From assembly GCF_000420785.1 (NCBI RefSeq), contig NZ_ATVP01000006.1, positions 1-64,000 of the forward strand: a stretch of DNA of 64,000 nucleotides. Direction: 5' to 3'. A program made the translations under genes and the position numbers. The notes below the pieces were generated by a model. It saw nothing but the letters and a program-made list of their open reading frames with translations, had not been told where the DNA came from and did no database searches. Shown one piece after another: positions 1-10,686 of the stretch (positions are counted from its first letter, which is position 1; each line of letters begins with the position of its first letter). This DNA comes from Streptococcus hyovaginalis DSM 12219. GTDB lineage: Bacteria; Bacillota; Bacilli; Lactobacillales; Streptococcaceae.

Positions 1-3000
1 ACTGACTCAGAAATTGATTCTGACACGGATTCAGATACAGACTCAGATACAGATTCGCTTACTGATTCAGATACAGATTCAGAAACTGATTCTGAGACAG
101 ACTCACTTACCGATTCTGAGACGGATTCTGAGACTGATTCTGAGACGGATTCTGACACAGACTCGCTGACCGATTCAGAAACTGATTCAGAGACTGATTC
201 TGAGACGGATTCACTTACTGACTCGGATACTGATTCTGATACGGATTCAGATACAGATTCTGACACGGACTCGCTGACTGACTCAGATACGGATTCAGAA
301 ATTGATTCCGAAACAGATTCGCTGACTGACTCTGATACGGACTCTGATACGGATTCACTTACTGACTCGGATACGGATTCTGATACGGATTCGCTTACTG
401 ATTCTGAGAGTGACTCAGATACGGATTCGCTTACGGACTCGGAGATAGATTCAGAAACAGATTCTGAGACTGATTCTGATACAGACTCAGATACGGATTC
501 GCTTACTGACTCGGAGACTGATTCTGACACGGACTCTGAGATAGATTCTGACACGGACTCTGAGATAGATTCTGATACTGATTCTGATACGGATTCGCTA
601 ACTGATTCAGAGACAGACTCACTTACCGATTCTGATACTGATTCTGAGAGAGATTCAGATACGGATTCAGAAATTGATTCTGACACTGATTCCGAAACAG
701 ATTCGCTAACTGATTCAGAAACTGATTCGCTAACTGATTCGGAGAGTGACTCAGATACGGATTCGCTGACTGATTCTGATACTGACTCACTCACTGACTC
801 GGATACAGATTCTGATACTGATTCTGACAATGATTCAGAAACAGACTCACTTACCGATTCTGATACTGATTCTGAGACAGACTCACTCACTGACTCAGAA
901 ATTGATTCTGAGACGGATTCTGACACGGATTCAGATACAGACTCAGATACAGACTCAGATACAGATTCAGAAATTGATTCAGAAACTGATTCAGATACAG
1001 ATTCTGAAACAGACTCCGATACTGATTCGCTGACTGATTCTGATACTGATTCAGAAACTGATTCTGACACGGACTCGCTGACTGACTCAGATACGGATTC
1101 AGATACAGATTCAGAGACGGATTCAGATACAGATTCAGAGACGGATTCTGATACTGATTCTGACACGGACTCGCTGACTGACTCAGATACAGATTCGCTG
1201 ACTGACTCGGAAACTGATTCTGAGACTGATTCACTTACTGACTCGGATACTGATTCTGATACAGATTCGCTGACTGATTCTGAGATAGATTCAGACACTG
1301 ACTCGCTAACGGATTCTGACACGGATTCAGAAACCGATTCTGAAACAGACTCGCTAACTGATTCAGATACGGATTCTGATACTGATTCTGATACGGACTC
1401 GCTGACTGATTCTGAGACGGATTCGCTAACTGATTCACTTACCGATTCTGATACTGATTCTGACACCGATTCTGATACTGATTCGCTGACTGACTCGGAT
1501 ACTGATTCAGATACAGACTCACTTACTGATTCAGACACGGATTCAGATACTGATTCTGATACTGATTCGCTGACTGATTCAGAAACTGATTCAGAAATTG
1601 ATTCTGATACAGATTCAGAAACTGATTCTGACAATGATTCAGAAACAGACTCACTTACCGATTCAGATACAGACTCAGATACAGATTCGCTGACTGATTC
1701 AGATACAGATTCTCTGACTGATTCAGATACAGATTCTCTGATAGATTCTGATGCTGATTGACTACGAGATGTCGACTCACTAGCTGATATGATCCTTGAC
1801 TCTGATTGAGATTGACTGGTAGAAGCCGACTCGCTCTGAGATTCTGTGATCGTGTTTGCAGGCATCTTAATCAGGTGGGACTCGGTATCCGCAAACTTCT
1901 CTTGAGTAATTAAGAAATTATACTCTTTCGAAGGGTCAATGTTAAACTGGCTGATATTAGTCGACCAAGTCCGCCCCATGTAATTGACCGACAAGGTATT
2001 AGTCGCCCTAGAGAAACTAAAGGTGATAGGGTTAAACTGCTCACCATAATAACCATTATTAACATTACGACCCGAGTAGTAAAACTTAGATTGCTTGTCC
2101 GATAAGCTTTTTGTCGGATCACCGTTAGTCACTTGAGTAGTTGTTGCGCCGGTAACCTTATTGGTATTCGTAATCGTAACACCACTTGTGACATATTGTG
2201 TCGACCCTGTAGCAGTGTTGTACATAAAGCCACCGTAAGCCAAACGTGATGACCCTGAAGCCATGGATACCATTGTATCAGTACGATCTTTCATCATACC
2301 GTTGGTATCGATTTTAAAACCAAAGATATCGGCTAGGCCTGAGTCGCGTAAGATACCACCAGAAGTTAAGACACTATTAGGATCTACACTTCCATCTGTA
2401 AAGATAAAGCCCCATCCTAATGCAGCTGAGGGAGTATTAGTATTGGCGTTAGCAATATCGATGCTGTAGGTAAAATCCGAATCAAAGGTGAACACCCCTG
2501 GGGTATCTAAGGCACTTGTATAGGTTTTGGTTCGGTTAGTGTCGTTCATATTGCGTTCTGGACCCAAGGCCAGTCCCGATGCACCATTGTAGTAGTTTGG
2601 CACAGTATAGTAATCACCATAGATGACATTGGCTGTTTGACCATTGTTAACGATCGCTCGGAAACCACTACCTTCTACAGTGCTAGCTGATGGTACCAAC
2701 TGACTATAACGGCCAGCTAGTGTCACAGCCGCTTGAGCAGCTTTTAAAGCTTGACTATCTAATTGGCTTTGAGTCGTATCACTAGTGCTACGAAGAGCCT
2801 GAGCGGCATCTAAAGCAAGCCGAGCATTAGCTAGTGCGGTCTGGTATTTAGCATACTGACTACTACTTGTGTCTACAGAAATAGGTACCAGTTTTGATAA
2901 AGCATCTTCCAGAGCTAGGATGGCTTGATCTAGCTTACTGTAGTCTAGTGTAGCAGCTTCAGCATTTGCAGCAACAAGAGATTCTGATGCCTGAAGCGAA

Positions 3001-4118
3001 TCACTCAAATCCGTGGAATTCTCAGTAGATTCTAGATACACCGATTCCGAGAGGGACTCTGACTCAGACTTGGTTGCACTCTTGTCAGTAGCTGTGCTAA
3101 CTGTCGCAACTCCCGCTACTTCGACCGCAACTGCCAACTCTGAAGTTTCAGAAGCAAAGACAGCTTGAGACTCAGAAACTGAAATAGCCACAGGTCCTTG
3201 TTCCTCAGAAGCAACAAATGCCTCAGAAGCCTGTAAAGCAGATTCTGACAGAGACTGACTGTCACTTTCCACAACTTGGCTGCTGTCTTGATTAGCTCCC
3301 TCTAACGACTCGCTTCCTGCTGAAGATGATTTTTCTAACTCGGAAGAAGTCTTAAGACTTTCGGATACAGAGCCACTTTGTGATTCCGATAAGCTTTCAG
3401 AAATCGATTGACTTTCTGAGCTAGACAGCGACTCTGATATCGATTGAGAGACTGACTGACTCTCAGAGACAGATGCACTATCGGATAGAGACTGACTTTC
3501 TGACCGTATCTCAAAGGAAGTAATAGCAGCTTCTAGACTGGTTTTTGAAAGTACTAGCTTCTGAGCAGCTTGATCAATTGTTGCCTGATCTGATGCACCA
3601 ACATTTACTAAATGTTGGGCTTCTTGTAAGGCTATTTGAGCGCTACTCTTTGCCTCTTGTAAGGTCACATCACTTGCGGCATTCTCTGACAAAGGTGTCG
3701 ACAAAGCACTCTGCAGATCTGTAATAGCAGTCCTAAGGAAATTATAGTCTAGACTAACCTCGCTGGCTTCTTGGCTTGTCTCCAAGTCAACAGTTTCCGC
3801 CGTGACTAAAGTGTCCTCTGTAGCCGTCTCAGAGCTTACAATGGCCTCATCTGCTCGGACCTGCTCCGCCAAAAGATCAGCTCCTGCTACCACCGCCCCA
3901 GCAGACAAAGCTCCTCGTAAAAGCTTAACCGAAACAGAGTGCTTGTCACTAATCGACTGAGGATCTACAGTGATCTCTTTTTCAAGACCAGCTCCTAGGA
4001 TCAGGTATCCCACTTTTGTCATTAGCGTTCGAACCCAGTGTTTCCCAGACTTGTGTAGTTTGACACGCGCCTGTCGGTCATTCTCATTAAATCCCTTTTT
4101 AAGATTTGATTTTCTCAC
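1..4118 (-). CDS. Serine-rich-repeat (SRR) glycoprotein adhesin, 3' end beyond the window
   Basis: Open in one frame from a GTG start to the window edge (more than 1370 codons). RBS AGGAG precedes the GTG. Residues 20-28 (KLHKSGKHW) are the KxYKxGKxW-type motif of SRR preproteins exported by accessory SecA2/SecY2. An Ala-rich core follows, with likely cleavage near residue 89. Next come a short Ser-rich stretch (about 200-300), a helical Ala/Leu-rich region, and a domain at about 475-745 with GWGFIFTDG and IFGFKIDTN segments. Those segments recall bacterial L-type lectin-like modules of SRR adhesins. From about residue 758 the protein is a monotonous S-E-S-(V/I/L) repeat of at least 600 residues, the O-glycosylation target. 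The LPXTG anchor must lie to the left. Ligand unknown. SRR class is certain, lectin assignment is inference. Confidence 0.93.
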   Translation of the reverse strand, partial: MRKSNLKKGFNENDRQARVKLHKSGKHWVRTLMTKVGYLILGAGLEKEITVDPQSISDKHSVSVKLLRGALSAGAVVAGADLLAEQVRADEAIVSSETATEDTLVTAETVDLETSQEASEVSLDYNFLRTAITDLQSALSTPLSENAASDVTLQEAKSSAQIALQEAQHLVNVGASDQATIDQAAQKLVLSKTSLEAAITSFEIRSESQSLSDSASVSESQSVSQSISESLSSSESQSISESLSESQSGSVSESLKTSSELEKSSSAGSESLEGANQDSSQVVESDSQSLSESALQASEAFVASEEQGPVAISVSESQAVFASETSELAVAVEVAGVATVSTATDKSATKSESESLSESVYLESTENSTDLSDSLQASESLVAANAEAATLDYSKLDQAILALEDALSKLVPISVDTSSSQYAKYQTALANARLALDAAQALRSTSDTTQSQLDSQALKAAQAAVTLAGRYSQLVPSASTVEGSGFRAIVNNGQTANVIYGDYYTVPNYYNGASGLALGPERNMNDTNRTKTYTSALDTPGVFTFDSDFTYSIDIANANTNTPSAALGWGFIFTDGSVDPNSVLTSGGILRDSGLADIFGFKIDTNGMMKDRTDTMVSMASGSSRLAYGGFMYNTATGSTQYVTSGVTITNTNKVTGATTTQVTNGDPTKSLSDKQSKFYYSGRNVNNGYYGEQFNPITFSFSRATNTLSVNYMGRTWSTNISQFNIDPSKEYNFLITQEKFADTESHLIKMPANTITESQSESASTSQSQSESRIISASESTSRSQSASESIRESVSESVRESVSESVSESVSESVSESVSESVSESLSESVSESVSESISESVSESVSESVSESVSESVSESVSESVSESVSESVSESVSESVSESVSESVSESVSESVSESVSESVSESVSESVSESVSESVSESVSESVSESVSESVSESISESVSESVSESVSESVSESVSESVSESVSESVSESVSESVSESVSESVSESVSESVSESVSESVSESVSESVSESVSESVSESVSESVSESVSESVSESVSESISESVSESVSESVSESVSESVSESISESVSESVSESVSESVSESVSESLSESVSESVSESVSESVSESVSESVSESLSESVSESVSESVSESVSESVSESISESVSESLSESVSESVSESVSESVSESVSESVSESISESVSESISESVSESVSESVSESVSESVSESVSESVSESISESVSESVSESLSESVSESVSESVSESVSESVSESVSESVSESVSESISESVSESVSESVSESVSESVSESVSESVSESVSESVSESVSESVSESVSESVSESVSESVSESVSESVSESVSESVSESVSESVSESVSESVSESISES

Positions 4119-4156
4119 TAAATCTCTACTCTCCTAACTTTGATATATAGATATAT

Positions 4157-4185
4157 AGTTTAACACTTCAAACTATCTACTTCAA
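4157..4185 (-). promoter_or_regulatory. Candidate sigma-A promoter of the SRR adhesin gene
   Basis: On the minus strand TTGAAG (-35, 4180-4185) is separated by 17 bases from TAAACT (-10, 4157-4162), about 40 bases upstream of the GTG start. This suggests the adhesin can be transcribed independently of the glycosyltransferase operon. Confidence 0.5.
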
Positions 4186-4199
4186 TGTTTTTCATCATT

Positions 4200-4213
4200 T
4201 GAAAACGTTTTTT
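4200..4213. promoter_or_regulatory. cre-like site upstream of the adhesin promoter
   Basis: TGAAAACGTTTTTT matches 12 of 14 positions of the CcpA consensus TGWAARCGYTWNCA. It lies just upstream of the candidate -35 box. Chance occurrence in AT-rich DNA is possible. Confidence 0.35.
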
Positions 4214-4244
4214 ATTTTATTTCTAATTTATTTAGATTAAAAAT

Positions 4245-4275
4245 AAAAAAACAGATTAAAAAAACCTGTTTTTAA
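4245..4275 (-). terminator. Terminator after the glycosyltransferase operon
   Basis: A hairpin with AAACAG/CTGTTT arms and T-runs on both strands lies between the two-domain glycosyltransferase and the adhesin gene. The 303-base gap 4119-4421 otherwise holds the adhesin promoter and cre-like site. Confidence 0.5.
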
Positions 4276-4421
4276 TCACAACTATGAGATTATCCTTATA
4301 AAAATATATCTCATTTAAGCTCCTATTTCTGTTAAGCATTTGCCTTGACATCCTTTAAATAACAAACATTCATTTCATAGGTAGCATTCTCTGAGATTCG
4401 CTAAGAATATTTTCATTAGAG

Positions 4422-6167
4422 TTAGAGGCGACTATGTTGGTCAATCAAATCCAACTTCAAGCTCAGCCTCTCATAAAGGTTAATCTGACCAGCCTGTAAA
4501 GCGTCAGCCTGACATTTTTTCAATCGAGCGATATAAGATGTGACTTGTGCTCCCGTGTCATAACCCAGAGCAGTCAATAAGGCCAAACGCTCCTCGGCAT
4601 TTCGGATCATACCTTCTATATCATCGAGCATTACAGTCCGTGATAGTCCCTCAGCCCTTTGCGAATAAAAGTAGGGCCCCTGATTGCGGAAGTAGATGGC
4701 ATTAGCCCTCAAATAGAGCTTATAAATGGTCGCATCATCTTCACGAAGACGGCCAACAGGGTAGCGAATCCCTTCAAAAAGATGACGCTTAAACAGTTTT
4801 AAGTGCGAAAAAGTAAAGGCAAGATGCATATTATTTTTCATATCCCCTTCAAGATTGATCCACTCTTGCACACTATACCGCTTTTCGAATTCATTTTCTG
4901 CATGATGGTAGAAAATGAAACTCTGCCGCTCCTCATTGAAAGAGGTAAAGTTTGTTGCCGCAATATCAACCTTTTCTCTCAAAGCATCAGCTACCAACTC
5001 TTCGATGTATCTCCCGTCCACAAAATCGTCAGAGTCAACAAAGGTGATATAGTCACCCTTGCTTTGATCCAAAGCGAGATTTCGTGCCGCTGAGACCCCT
5101 TGGTTATCCTGATGAAAAAGACGGACACGCGCATCCTGTTCTGCGTATTCTTGGCAAATAGTAGCACTGCCATCTGTAGAACCATCATTCACGAGTAGAA
5201 TCTCAATAGCAGAGTAGGTTTGCTGGACCAGAGAGTCTAAACAGCGTTTCAAATAGTTTCTGACGTTGTAAACAGGCACAATGATGGAAACAAGGGGAGC
5301 CATACCATCCTTATCAGAGACCTTATCTTTCAATTCATCAACCACTTCAATCCCAACTTTCTTGATAATTTGCTGGTGATAGGTATCGTCGTTCACCAGC
5401 TCAATATCCTCATCATAGTTATGCTCAGCCGTATGCTTATGTGACAATTTTACCTTGTGCTGAGCCTTCATTTGAAACCACTCATACTCCGAATCGATAT
5501 GCCCCAAATCAATGGCTTGATAGCCCGCCTCAGTTAAATCACGCACCAAAAGCTTAGCAGTAGGCCCCAGCATCAAGAGAACCAGTTGCTGGTCCATCAC
5601 CTCCAAAAGGCTATCACGTATCTCTTCATAGACAGAAAAGGCATTTTTAGATGGACAAATGATACGCTCAATAGAGCGAGCATTAGCAAACAGATCGTTA
5701 CCAATCCCTGAACGAGTAGTCTCTCCCTCTACAATCAAAATATCCCGATCAGCCCATAAAGAACGAATCGTTTCAAAATAAGTGGCCGACTGAGACTTAT
5801 CCTGCAAATCAATATAGGGACGAGAGATGAAGGTGCTTCCATAAAAAGGAGATTGACAGGTTTCTTGATAAAAATCACCATATTTTTCAAAGTGATTCTT
5901 CCAGAACAAACGAGCATTACTATTGTAGCGATCCAGATCATGAAAAACGTCTGGCAAGCAAACCAAGAACTCCTCTGAACTAGGAGTCTTAAGGATAGCT
6001 TCCAAACCCTGTGCTAGCTCTGGATCATAGGCTTGATAAGCAATACTGTTTCCCTGTATCAGCTCAATCTCACCATCCCCAAAGCGAGCAACTGAGCAGC
6101 CTTTTTGTCGAATAAGATCCAGACTCTCTAAAATTGGCAAAACCGTAATTGCCGACAAATCTCTCAT
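4422..6167 (-). CDS. Two-domain glycosyltransferase (GT-D/DUF1792 + GT2) for SRR glycosylation
   Basis: 581 aa. The N-terminal half (about 1-270) begins with a VARFGDGE-type motif (ARFGDGEIELIQG), the signature of DUF1792, the GT-D fold shown to be a glucosyltransferase in Fap1 glycosylation of S. parasanguinis (dGT1). After a charged linker, about 290-520 is a GT2 domain: VSIIVPVYNVRNYLKRCLDSL, VNDGSTDGS, and the DxD-like DSDD. The enzyme would extend the O-glycan on the SRR protein in the cytoplasm using nucleotide sugars. Its RBS (GAGGAG) overlaps the end of the preceding gene, so it is the third gene of an operon ending just before the adhesin. Sugar specificity cannot be read from sequence. 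Confidence 0.85.
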   Translation of the reverse strand: MRDLSAITVLPILESLDLIRQKGCSVARFGDGEIELIQGNSIAYQAYDPELAQGLEAILKTPSSEEFLVCLPDVFHDLDRYNSNARLFWKNHFEKYGDFYQETCQSPFYGSTFISRPYIDLQDKSQSATYFETIRSLWADRDILIVEGETTRSGIGNDLFANARSIERIICPSKNAFSVYEEIRDSLLEVMDQQLVLLMLGPTAKLLVRDLTEAGYQAIDLGHIDSEYEWFQMKAQHKVKLSHKHTAEHNYDEDIELVNDDTYHQQIIKKVGIEVVDELKDKVSDKDGMAPLVSIIVPVYNVRNYLKRCLDSLVQQTYSAIEILLVNDGSTDGSATICQEYAEQDARVRLFHQDNQGVSAARNLALDQSKGDYITFVDSDDFVDGRYIEELVADALREKVDIAATNFTSFNEERQSFIFYHHAENEFEKRYSVQEWINLEGDMKNNMHLAFTFSHLKLFKRHLFEGIRYPVGRLREDDATIYKLYLRANAIYFRNQGPYFYSQRAEGLSRTVMLDDIEGMIRNAEERLALLTALGYDTGAQVTSYIARLKKCQADALQAGQINLYERLSLKLDLIDQHSRL

Positions 6168-6176
6168 AATAACTCC

Positions 6177-7169
6177 TCAATGACAAAGAGCTTGGAAAAC
6201 AGCCTCTGTCAATAACCTTCTAGAAAAATAACCTTGTCGCACCAGTGGGCTGAATTGTCGAACCGAACCCACAAGATTTTGATAATCGTCGTCGGTCATA
6301 TGCTCCACAATATGACAAGCCTCCTCTAAGTCATCGACTAAAAAACCAAGATGGTTGGCTTCAATCAGTCTGTGACCCGCAATCCCCTTCTGCGCAATAA
6401 CGGGTATACCAGCCGCCAAAAAAGTCCCCAACTTGTATTGACAGGTCAGTTGGTGATAGGACTTGGCATCATCATCCGCCCAAACCAAGCCAAAGCCACC
6501 CTCAGACATCTCCATCAAGAGTTGCTGATCTGGTCGAAAGGCGTATCGCTCAACAGCCTCTGGGAGCTTGGTTTTTTGCCAAGCATAGACCCTTAATTTC
6601 GTGGGATAGGACCAGTTTTGAACAAAAGGAAAGCGTTCCGGTGATCCTGGAAAATGCAGTAACTTCTGAAAATGAGCCTCTTTTTGAGGGACAGAACTAG
6701 GATGGTCCCACATTTCCTGTAAAATAACTTTAGAAACAGTCAAACCATCCCGACGCAAATGATCAACCATGGCCTGACTAGGAGCAATGATGACATCCGC
6801 TTGATTATAATAAGCAATCGTTGGTTCCATTAGATACTCATTCCCCGCGAACATGAGAGGCACTACATCATGGATAAAAATAATTATTTTAATCTGATAT
6901 AGCTTTAGCTTTTCCATCAATTTAACATCAAAAGCTGTTGTGTTCCACGTTGGTGATTGAAAGATAACCACATCGCCTGGTCGAATACTAGCAATAATAC
7001 CATCGATACGCTTACTGAGCTCACTAGGACTATCGCTCTTCATATTGTAAGCATAGATCCCCAATTCACGATAGCCCAAAGAAACCGCAATATCAGTCAC
7101 CATATTTTGGCATAGTTGTGCCGTACTACTTGCAGCCTGACCATTGATATTCGTTATGTATACCCGCAT
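6177..7169 (-). CDS. gtf3: Gtf3-type SRR glycosyltransferase (Nss-like)
   Basis: About 330 aa. The N-terminus MRVYITNINGQ..STAQLCQNMVTDIA and the IIFIHDVVPLMF segment are typical of Gtf3, formerly called nucleotide-sugar synthetase-like (Nss). Gtf3 is a GT-B-fold enzyme that adds the second sugar to the GlcNAc placed on SRR serines by GtfA/GtfB. Two consecutive ATGs are present, and the second gives better spacing from AGGA, so it is used here. The preceding GT2 gene's stop overlaps this start, implying translational coupling. GtfA/GtfB, needed for the first step, are not in the window and would be expected left of it. Confidence 0.85.
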   Translation of the reverse strand: MRVYITNINGQAASSTAQLCQNMVTDIAVSLGYRELGIYAYNMKSDSPSELSKRIDGIIASIRPGDVVIFQSPTWNTTAFDVKLMEKLKLYQIKIIIFIHDVVPLMFAGNEYLMEPTIAYYNQADVIIAPSQAMVDHLRRDGLTVSKVILQEMWDHPSSVPQKEAHFQKLLHFPGSPERFPFVQNWSYPTKLRVYAWQKTKLPEAVERYAFRPDQQLLMEMSEGGFGLVWADDDAKSYHQLTCQYKLGTFLAAGIPVIAQKGIAGHRLIEANHLGFLVDDLEEACHIVEHMTDDDYQNLVGSVRQFSPLVRQGYFSRRLLTEAVFQALCH

Positions 7170-7171
7170 CA

Positions 7172-8050
7172 TTATTTCCTATATTTTTTCAAAGCTTGTA
7201 ATTGAAATTGCACTTGCTTGTAGGCAACCATGTCACCCTTTTTAAGAGCACTCTCAATAGCAAGTCCAGCTCGCCATTCAAAGGCTTTTATCTCGCCATC
7301 CAAAGGAAATCCAAGCAAACTCAAGGTCTCCAAGCGCTCCGAAACAACTTTTAAACCAAAAATAGTAGCTGGATCCTTTTCCTGTTGTGTCATAGAGTTT
7401 TCATTGACACGATACAATAGACTGGAACGATGCATATAAGCAATTCGATCCGCATTTATGTATAACTTCCAGGTTGTCCGATCGTCTTCCCCATAGCCGT
7501 CTGTCGGATACAAAATGGTTTCAAATAATGATTTTTTATAGAGCTTGCCCCATGGAACTGTAAAACAAAGAGATAGGTTTTGACCGATACCATACTGATA
7601 AGCAAACCATTCCGGCGGAGTCAGAACCTTCTCATAATAATCCTCCGGGAAAATATGCAGTTCATAGCGTTCGTCAGCTTGAAAATACCTAGTAAAATTG
7701 GCGATTGCAACATCACTTTCTGTTCGTATCATCAACTCATACAGGTCACTGATATGGTTGGGATCAATCCAGTCATCCGCGTCAAGAAACAAGATATAAT
7801 CCCCTACAGCCATTTCGAGCCCAGTATTGCGCGCCGCACCCAGACCCTCATTCTGTAATTTATGAACAACACGAACCCTAGCATCATTTTTACGGAAGTC
7901 TTCACAAATAGCACCGGTACGATCAACTGAACCATCATTAACCAAAATAAGCTCAATATCAGTGTATTTTTGACTAAGAATACTCTCCACACACTGCTCT
8001 AAGTAGGCAGCGCCATTAAAGACTGGTACAATCACACTTATCTTTTCCAT
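7172..8050 (-). CDS. GT2-family glycosyltransferase of the SRR locus
   Basis: 292 aa. GT-A fold GT2 domain at the N-terminus: SVIVPVFNGAAYLEQCVESIL, LVNDGSVDRT, GLGAARNTGLE, and the metal-binding FLDADDW motif near residue 95. Resembles the GalT/Gly-type enzymes that elongate SRR-protein glycans. First gene of a three-gene operon (this, gtf3, two-domain enzyme) pointing toward the adhesin, with its own promoter upstream. Sugar and acceptor are not determinable from sequence. A capsule- or teichoic-type glycosyltransferase is less likely given the neighbours. Confidence 0.78.
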   Translation of the reverse strand: MEKISVIVPVFNGAAYLEQCVESILSQKYTDIELILVNDGSVDRTGAICEDFRKNDARVRVVHKLQNEGLGAARNTGLEMAVGDYILFLDADDWIDPNHISDLYELMIRTESDVAIANFTRYFQADERYELHIFPEDYYEKVLTPPEWFAYQYGIGQNLSLCFTVPWGKLYKKSLFETILYPTDGYGEDDRTTWKLYINADRIAYMHRSSLLYRVNENSMTQQEKDPATIFGLKVVSERLETLSLLGFPLDGEIKAFEWRAGLAIESALKKGDMVAYKQVQFQLQALKKYRK

Positions 8051-8083
8051 TGAAATTCCCTCTAATTTAAATGACTAACAGCA

Positions 8084-8112
8084 ACTATATCAAAAAAATA
8101 TGTCATTTGCAA
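8084..8112 (-). promoter_or_regulatory. Candidate promoter of the glycosyltransferase operon
   Basis: Minus-strand TTGCAA (-35, 8107-8112), 17-base spacer, TATAGT (-10, 8084-8089), followed 33 bases later by the GT2 start with RBS AGAGGGA. Confidence 0.55.
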
Positions 8113-8280
8113 AAAAATTTCTAAACTCCGGAATGTAAAAAATAATGTAAACATAGTGTCTGAGCGCCCACTCATCCCTTACACTGAAATGCTACGACTT
8201 TTATGACGAGTATAAAAAACCGACCATTATATTAAAGATTTCGATAAAATATAAAAGCTACAGTATGACGAATATACATA

Positions 8281-8314
8281 AAAAAGCATCTCTCACCCTG
8301 AGATAATGCCTTTT
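8281..8314 (-). terminator. Terminator after the 140-aa gene
   Basis: Minus-strand stem GCATTATCTC / GAGAGATGC followed by TTTTTT. It closes the coiA-pepF-orf transcript. The rest of the 380-base gap 8051-8431 holds only the glycosyltransferase promoter. I see no gene in it. Confidence 0.55.
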
Positions 8315-8431
8315 AAATGACATCACAAAAATAGCCTTTAAATGTTTATTCCTAAAATCACTTTTATTGACAGGTTTTGATGCTATGTTTACTTTTTAGA
8401 TACTGTCATCATTTTATTTGATCCTTTGTTT

Positions 8432-8854
8432 CTACTCTTTAAAAAATCGAGCCATCTTGATAGTGGCATCTTGGGTAACCTTCATCTCGATACTTTCTCT
8501 ACGACCACTTTTGGTTTCCAGAACTAAGGACATCTGATGAACCTCTGAGCTAGAAGCGTTTTCTTTTCTGCGTTTTTCTAACCAATCCCCGATAATTGCC
8601 CCTTTTAGACGATCTTTCCCTAACACTGCATAGGCACCTGCACCGGAAACAGCCCCCTTAGAAACACCTGGTCCTGAATAAGGAAGAGATGGGTTAAAGA
8701 CTAATTTTGCGACTGAAAAGAGTTCTTCAGGTTTTTCTTTCAAATAAAATTGGCCCGCTTTCTTTTTCAAAATCGTCACCGGACTTCCCGATCTTTTCAA
8801 GACCAGGGTCCTATCTTTGAAAAATTTGCCTTTCATTCTAGTCATTAGTGACAT
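8432..8854 (-). CDS. Hypothetical basic protein, 140 aa
   Basis: Strong RBS AGGAGGAAAGTTA before ATG and only 11 bases after pepF, so a real co-transcribed gene. The protein is Lys/Arg-rich at the start (MSLMTRMKGKFFKDRTLVLKR), has a Gly/Ala-rich middle (GVSKGAVSGAGAYAVLGKDRLKGAIIGDWL) that resembles a glycine-zipper-like hairpin, and a charged C-terminus ending in KMARFFKE. No signal peptide is obvious. The first 30 residues could form a small beta domain (PH-like or SHOCT-associated). I do not recognise the family. Confidence 0.7.
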   Translation of the reverse strand: MSLMTRMKGKFFKDRTLVLKRSGSPVTILKKKAGQFYLKEKPEELFSVAKLVFNPSLPYSGPGVSKGAVSGAGAYAVLGKDRLKGAIIGDWLEKRRKENASSSEVHQMSLVLETKSGRRESIEMKVTQDATIKMARFFKE

Positions 8855-8865
8855 TAACTTTCCTC

Positions 8866-10665
8866 CTATATAGCAGTTTTCTCGACCAAGCTTTCTAATT
8901 CAGTCAAACGCTCTTCAAATACTTTAAAAGCTCCTTCCAAGTAGGCTTTGTCTGTCATATCAACTCCTGCCTTAGCGATGACTTCTAGTGGATAGTCAGA
9001 ACTTCCAGCTTTCAGATAATCAAGATACTTGGTCTTATCCTCCGCGTCACCATGCACAATACGCTCCGCTAAATAGCTGGCTGCTGCAAACCCTGTCGCA
9101 TACTGATAGACATAGAAATTATAGTAGAAATGCGGGATTCGGGCCCACTCAAATTGAATCTCTGGATTATCTTTTGCCGTCAATCCATAATATCTCTCAT
9201 TGAGGTCAGCATAGGTTTTATTCAGAAAGTCACTGGTTAAAACTTTACCATCTTGATCAGCCTGATGGATAAGTTGCTCAAATTCCGCAAATTGTGTTTG
9301 ACGGAAGACAGTGCCCTTAAAACCATCCAAATAATGATTGAGAATAGCAAACCGTTCTCGGTCACTTTTAGCTTCTTTCAGCAAGGTCTCTGTCAAGATG
9401 TTTTCATTAGTTGTTGAGGCAATCTCTGCCAGGAAGATGCTGTAATCCCCGTAAACGTAGGGCTGATTTTCACGCGTAAAGGTCGAATGTAAACTATGAC
9501 CAGTCTCATGAACCAAGGTAAATAGATTATCCAAAGTATCCTGCCAATTAAGTAACATAAAGGCGTTGGTATCATAAGAACCCCCTGAATAAGCCCCTGA
9601 ACGCTTCCCTTTATTGACATGAACATCAATCCAGCGTTCAGAAAAGGCTCTGTCAACCCGATCACTGTAATCTTGACCAAAAATACTAAGCACTTGACGT
9701 GCTTTCTCCACTGCTTGTGGATAGGTGATGGCCCTATGGTCAGTTGATAAAGGGGTATAGACATCATACATTTTAAGGTTATCAACTTGAAGCAGTTTTT
9801 GGCGTAAGGCCATATAGCGATGAAGTAGTGGAAGATTCTGGTGCACGACTTCGATCAAGGTATCATAAACAGCCTCTGGAATAAAATTGCTGGCTAGAGC
9901 TGCCTGACGAGCAGAGTCATAGCCGCGGATCTTAGCTTGGTAGTTATGGACTTTGACATTGGTCTGAAGAGTCTTTGCATAGGTATGTTGGAATTGTTCG
10001 TATACACCATAGTAAGCTTCGTAGGCGCCCTGACGAACGGCTCTATTTTTGGATTCCATAAGGCTAATAAAATTACCATGAGTTAATTCAACCAACTCAC
10101 CTTGATCATTGGTTACCCAAGGATAGGTCACATCAGCATTATCAAAAATAGAAAATGTCTCAGAAGCTGCTCCAAAAATTTCCGTTGCACCAGCCAATAA
10201 AGATTCTGCTTCCTGAGACAAAACATGAGGTTTAGCAGCTAGCAACCGATCGAAATAATGCTGATATAGTTGCAGACCAGGCTCCTGCTCTAAAAACTCT
10301 GCTAGAGCGTCTTCAGTAATGGCAAGAAATTCTGGTTCGTAAAAGGCAAAGGTTTGACTATAGAAGGCCGATAGACTGCTCGCTTTAGCCTCAAGCTCTT
10401 GGTAGTAGGGTTCTGTCGTGTCTTGGTCATTTTTCATCGAAGCATAAACATAAAGCTTCTCCAAACGACGTAACAAAGCTAAAGACGTTTCAGTCGTTCT
10501 TAATAGGTTTTGAGCAGAGTCAAGCAGGTGGCCTTGCAAAGGTTGACAAGCTTTGATATCAGTTTCTAGAGACTGCCTCTCGATCTCCCAATCGTGGTCT
10601 GTTTGAAAGACTGTACTTAAATCCCAAGTTTCCTCCACCTTTAAATGGCTTCTATTGTCTGTCAT
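8866..10665 (-). CDS. pepF: Oligoendopeptidase F
   Basis: 599 aa, normal length for M3B-family PepF. The thermolysin-like zinc motif HExxH is seen in [13 protein letters not shown] near residue 385, with downstream Glu in the EIASTTNE helix. Cytoplasmic metallopeptidase cutting 7-17-residue peptides, feeding peptide nutrition and possibly degrading signalling peptides. RBS AGGAGG before ATG. Follows coiA by about 20 bases, the usual streptococcal coiA-pepF arrangement. Confidence 0.95.
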   Translation of the reverse strand: MTDNRSHLKVEETWDLSTVFQTDHDWEIERQSLETDIKACQPLQGHLLDSAQNLLRTTETSLALLRRLEKLYVYASMKNDQDTTEPYYQELEAKASSLSAFYSQTFAFYEPEFLAITEDALAEFLEQEPGLQLYQHYFDRLLAAKPHVLSQEAESLLAGATEIFGAASETFSIFDNADVTYPWVTNDQGELVELTHGNFISLMESKNRAVRQGAYEAYYGVYEQFQHTYAKTLQTNVKVHNYQAKIRGYDSARQAALASNFIPEAVYDTLIEVVHQNLPLLHRYMALRQKLLQVDNLKMYDVYTPLSTDHRAITYPQAVEKARQVLSIFGQDYSDRVDRAFSERWIDVHVNKGKRSGAYSGGSYDTNAFMLLNWQDTLDNLFTLVHETGHSLHSTFTRENQPYVYGDYSIFLAEIASTTNENILTETLLKEAKSDRERFAILNHYLDGFKGTVFRQTQFAEFEQLIHQADQDGKVLTSDFLNKTYADLNERYYGLTAKDNPEIQFEWARIPHFYYNFYVYQYATGFAAASYLAERIVHGDAEDKTKYLDYLKAGSSDYPLEVIAKAGVDMTDKAYLEGAFKVFEERLTELESLVEKTAI

Positions 10666-10686
10666 ATGAACCTCCTGATAGTTTAA

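Noticed and set aside
830-1438. Small open frames (Gln/Ile/Leu-rich and Asn/Gln-rich) in the first 1.4 kb
   Set aside because: They are shadow frames of the S-E-S-V codon repeat of the adhesin, without starts or RBS of their own.
1-1760. Tandem repeat read as a CRISPR array or satellite
   Set aside because: The repeat unit is a degenerate 12-base codon pattern that stays in frame with the adhesin; there are no spacers.
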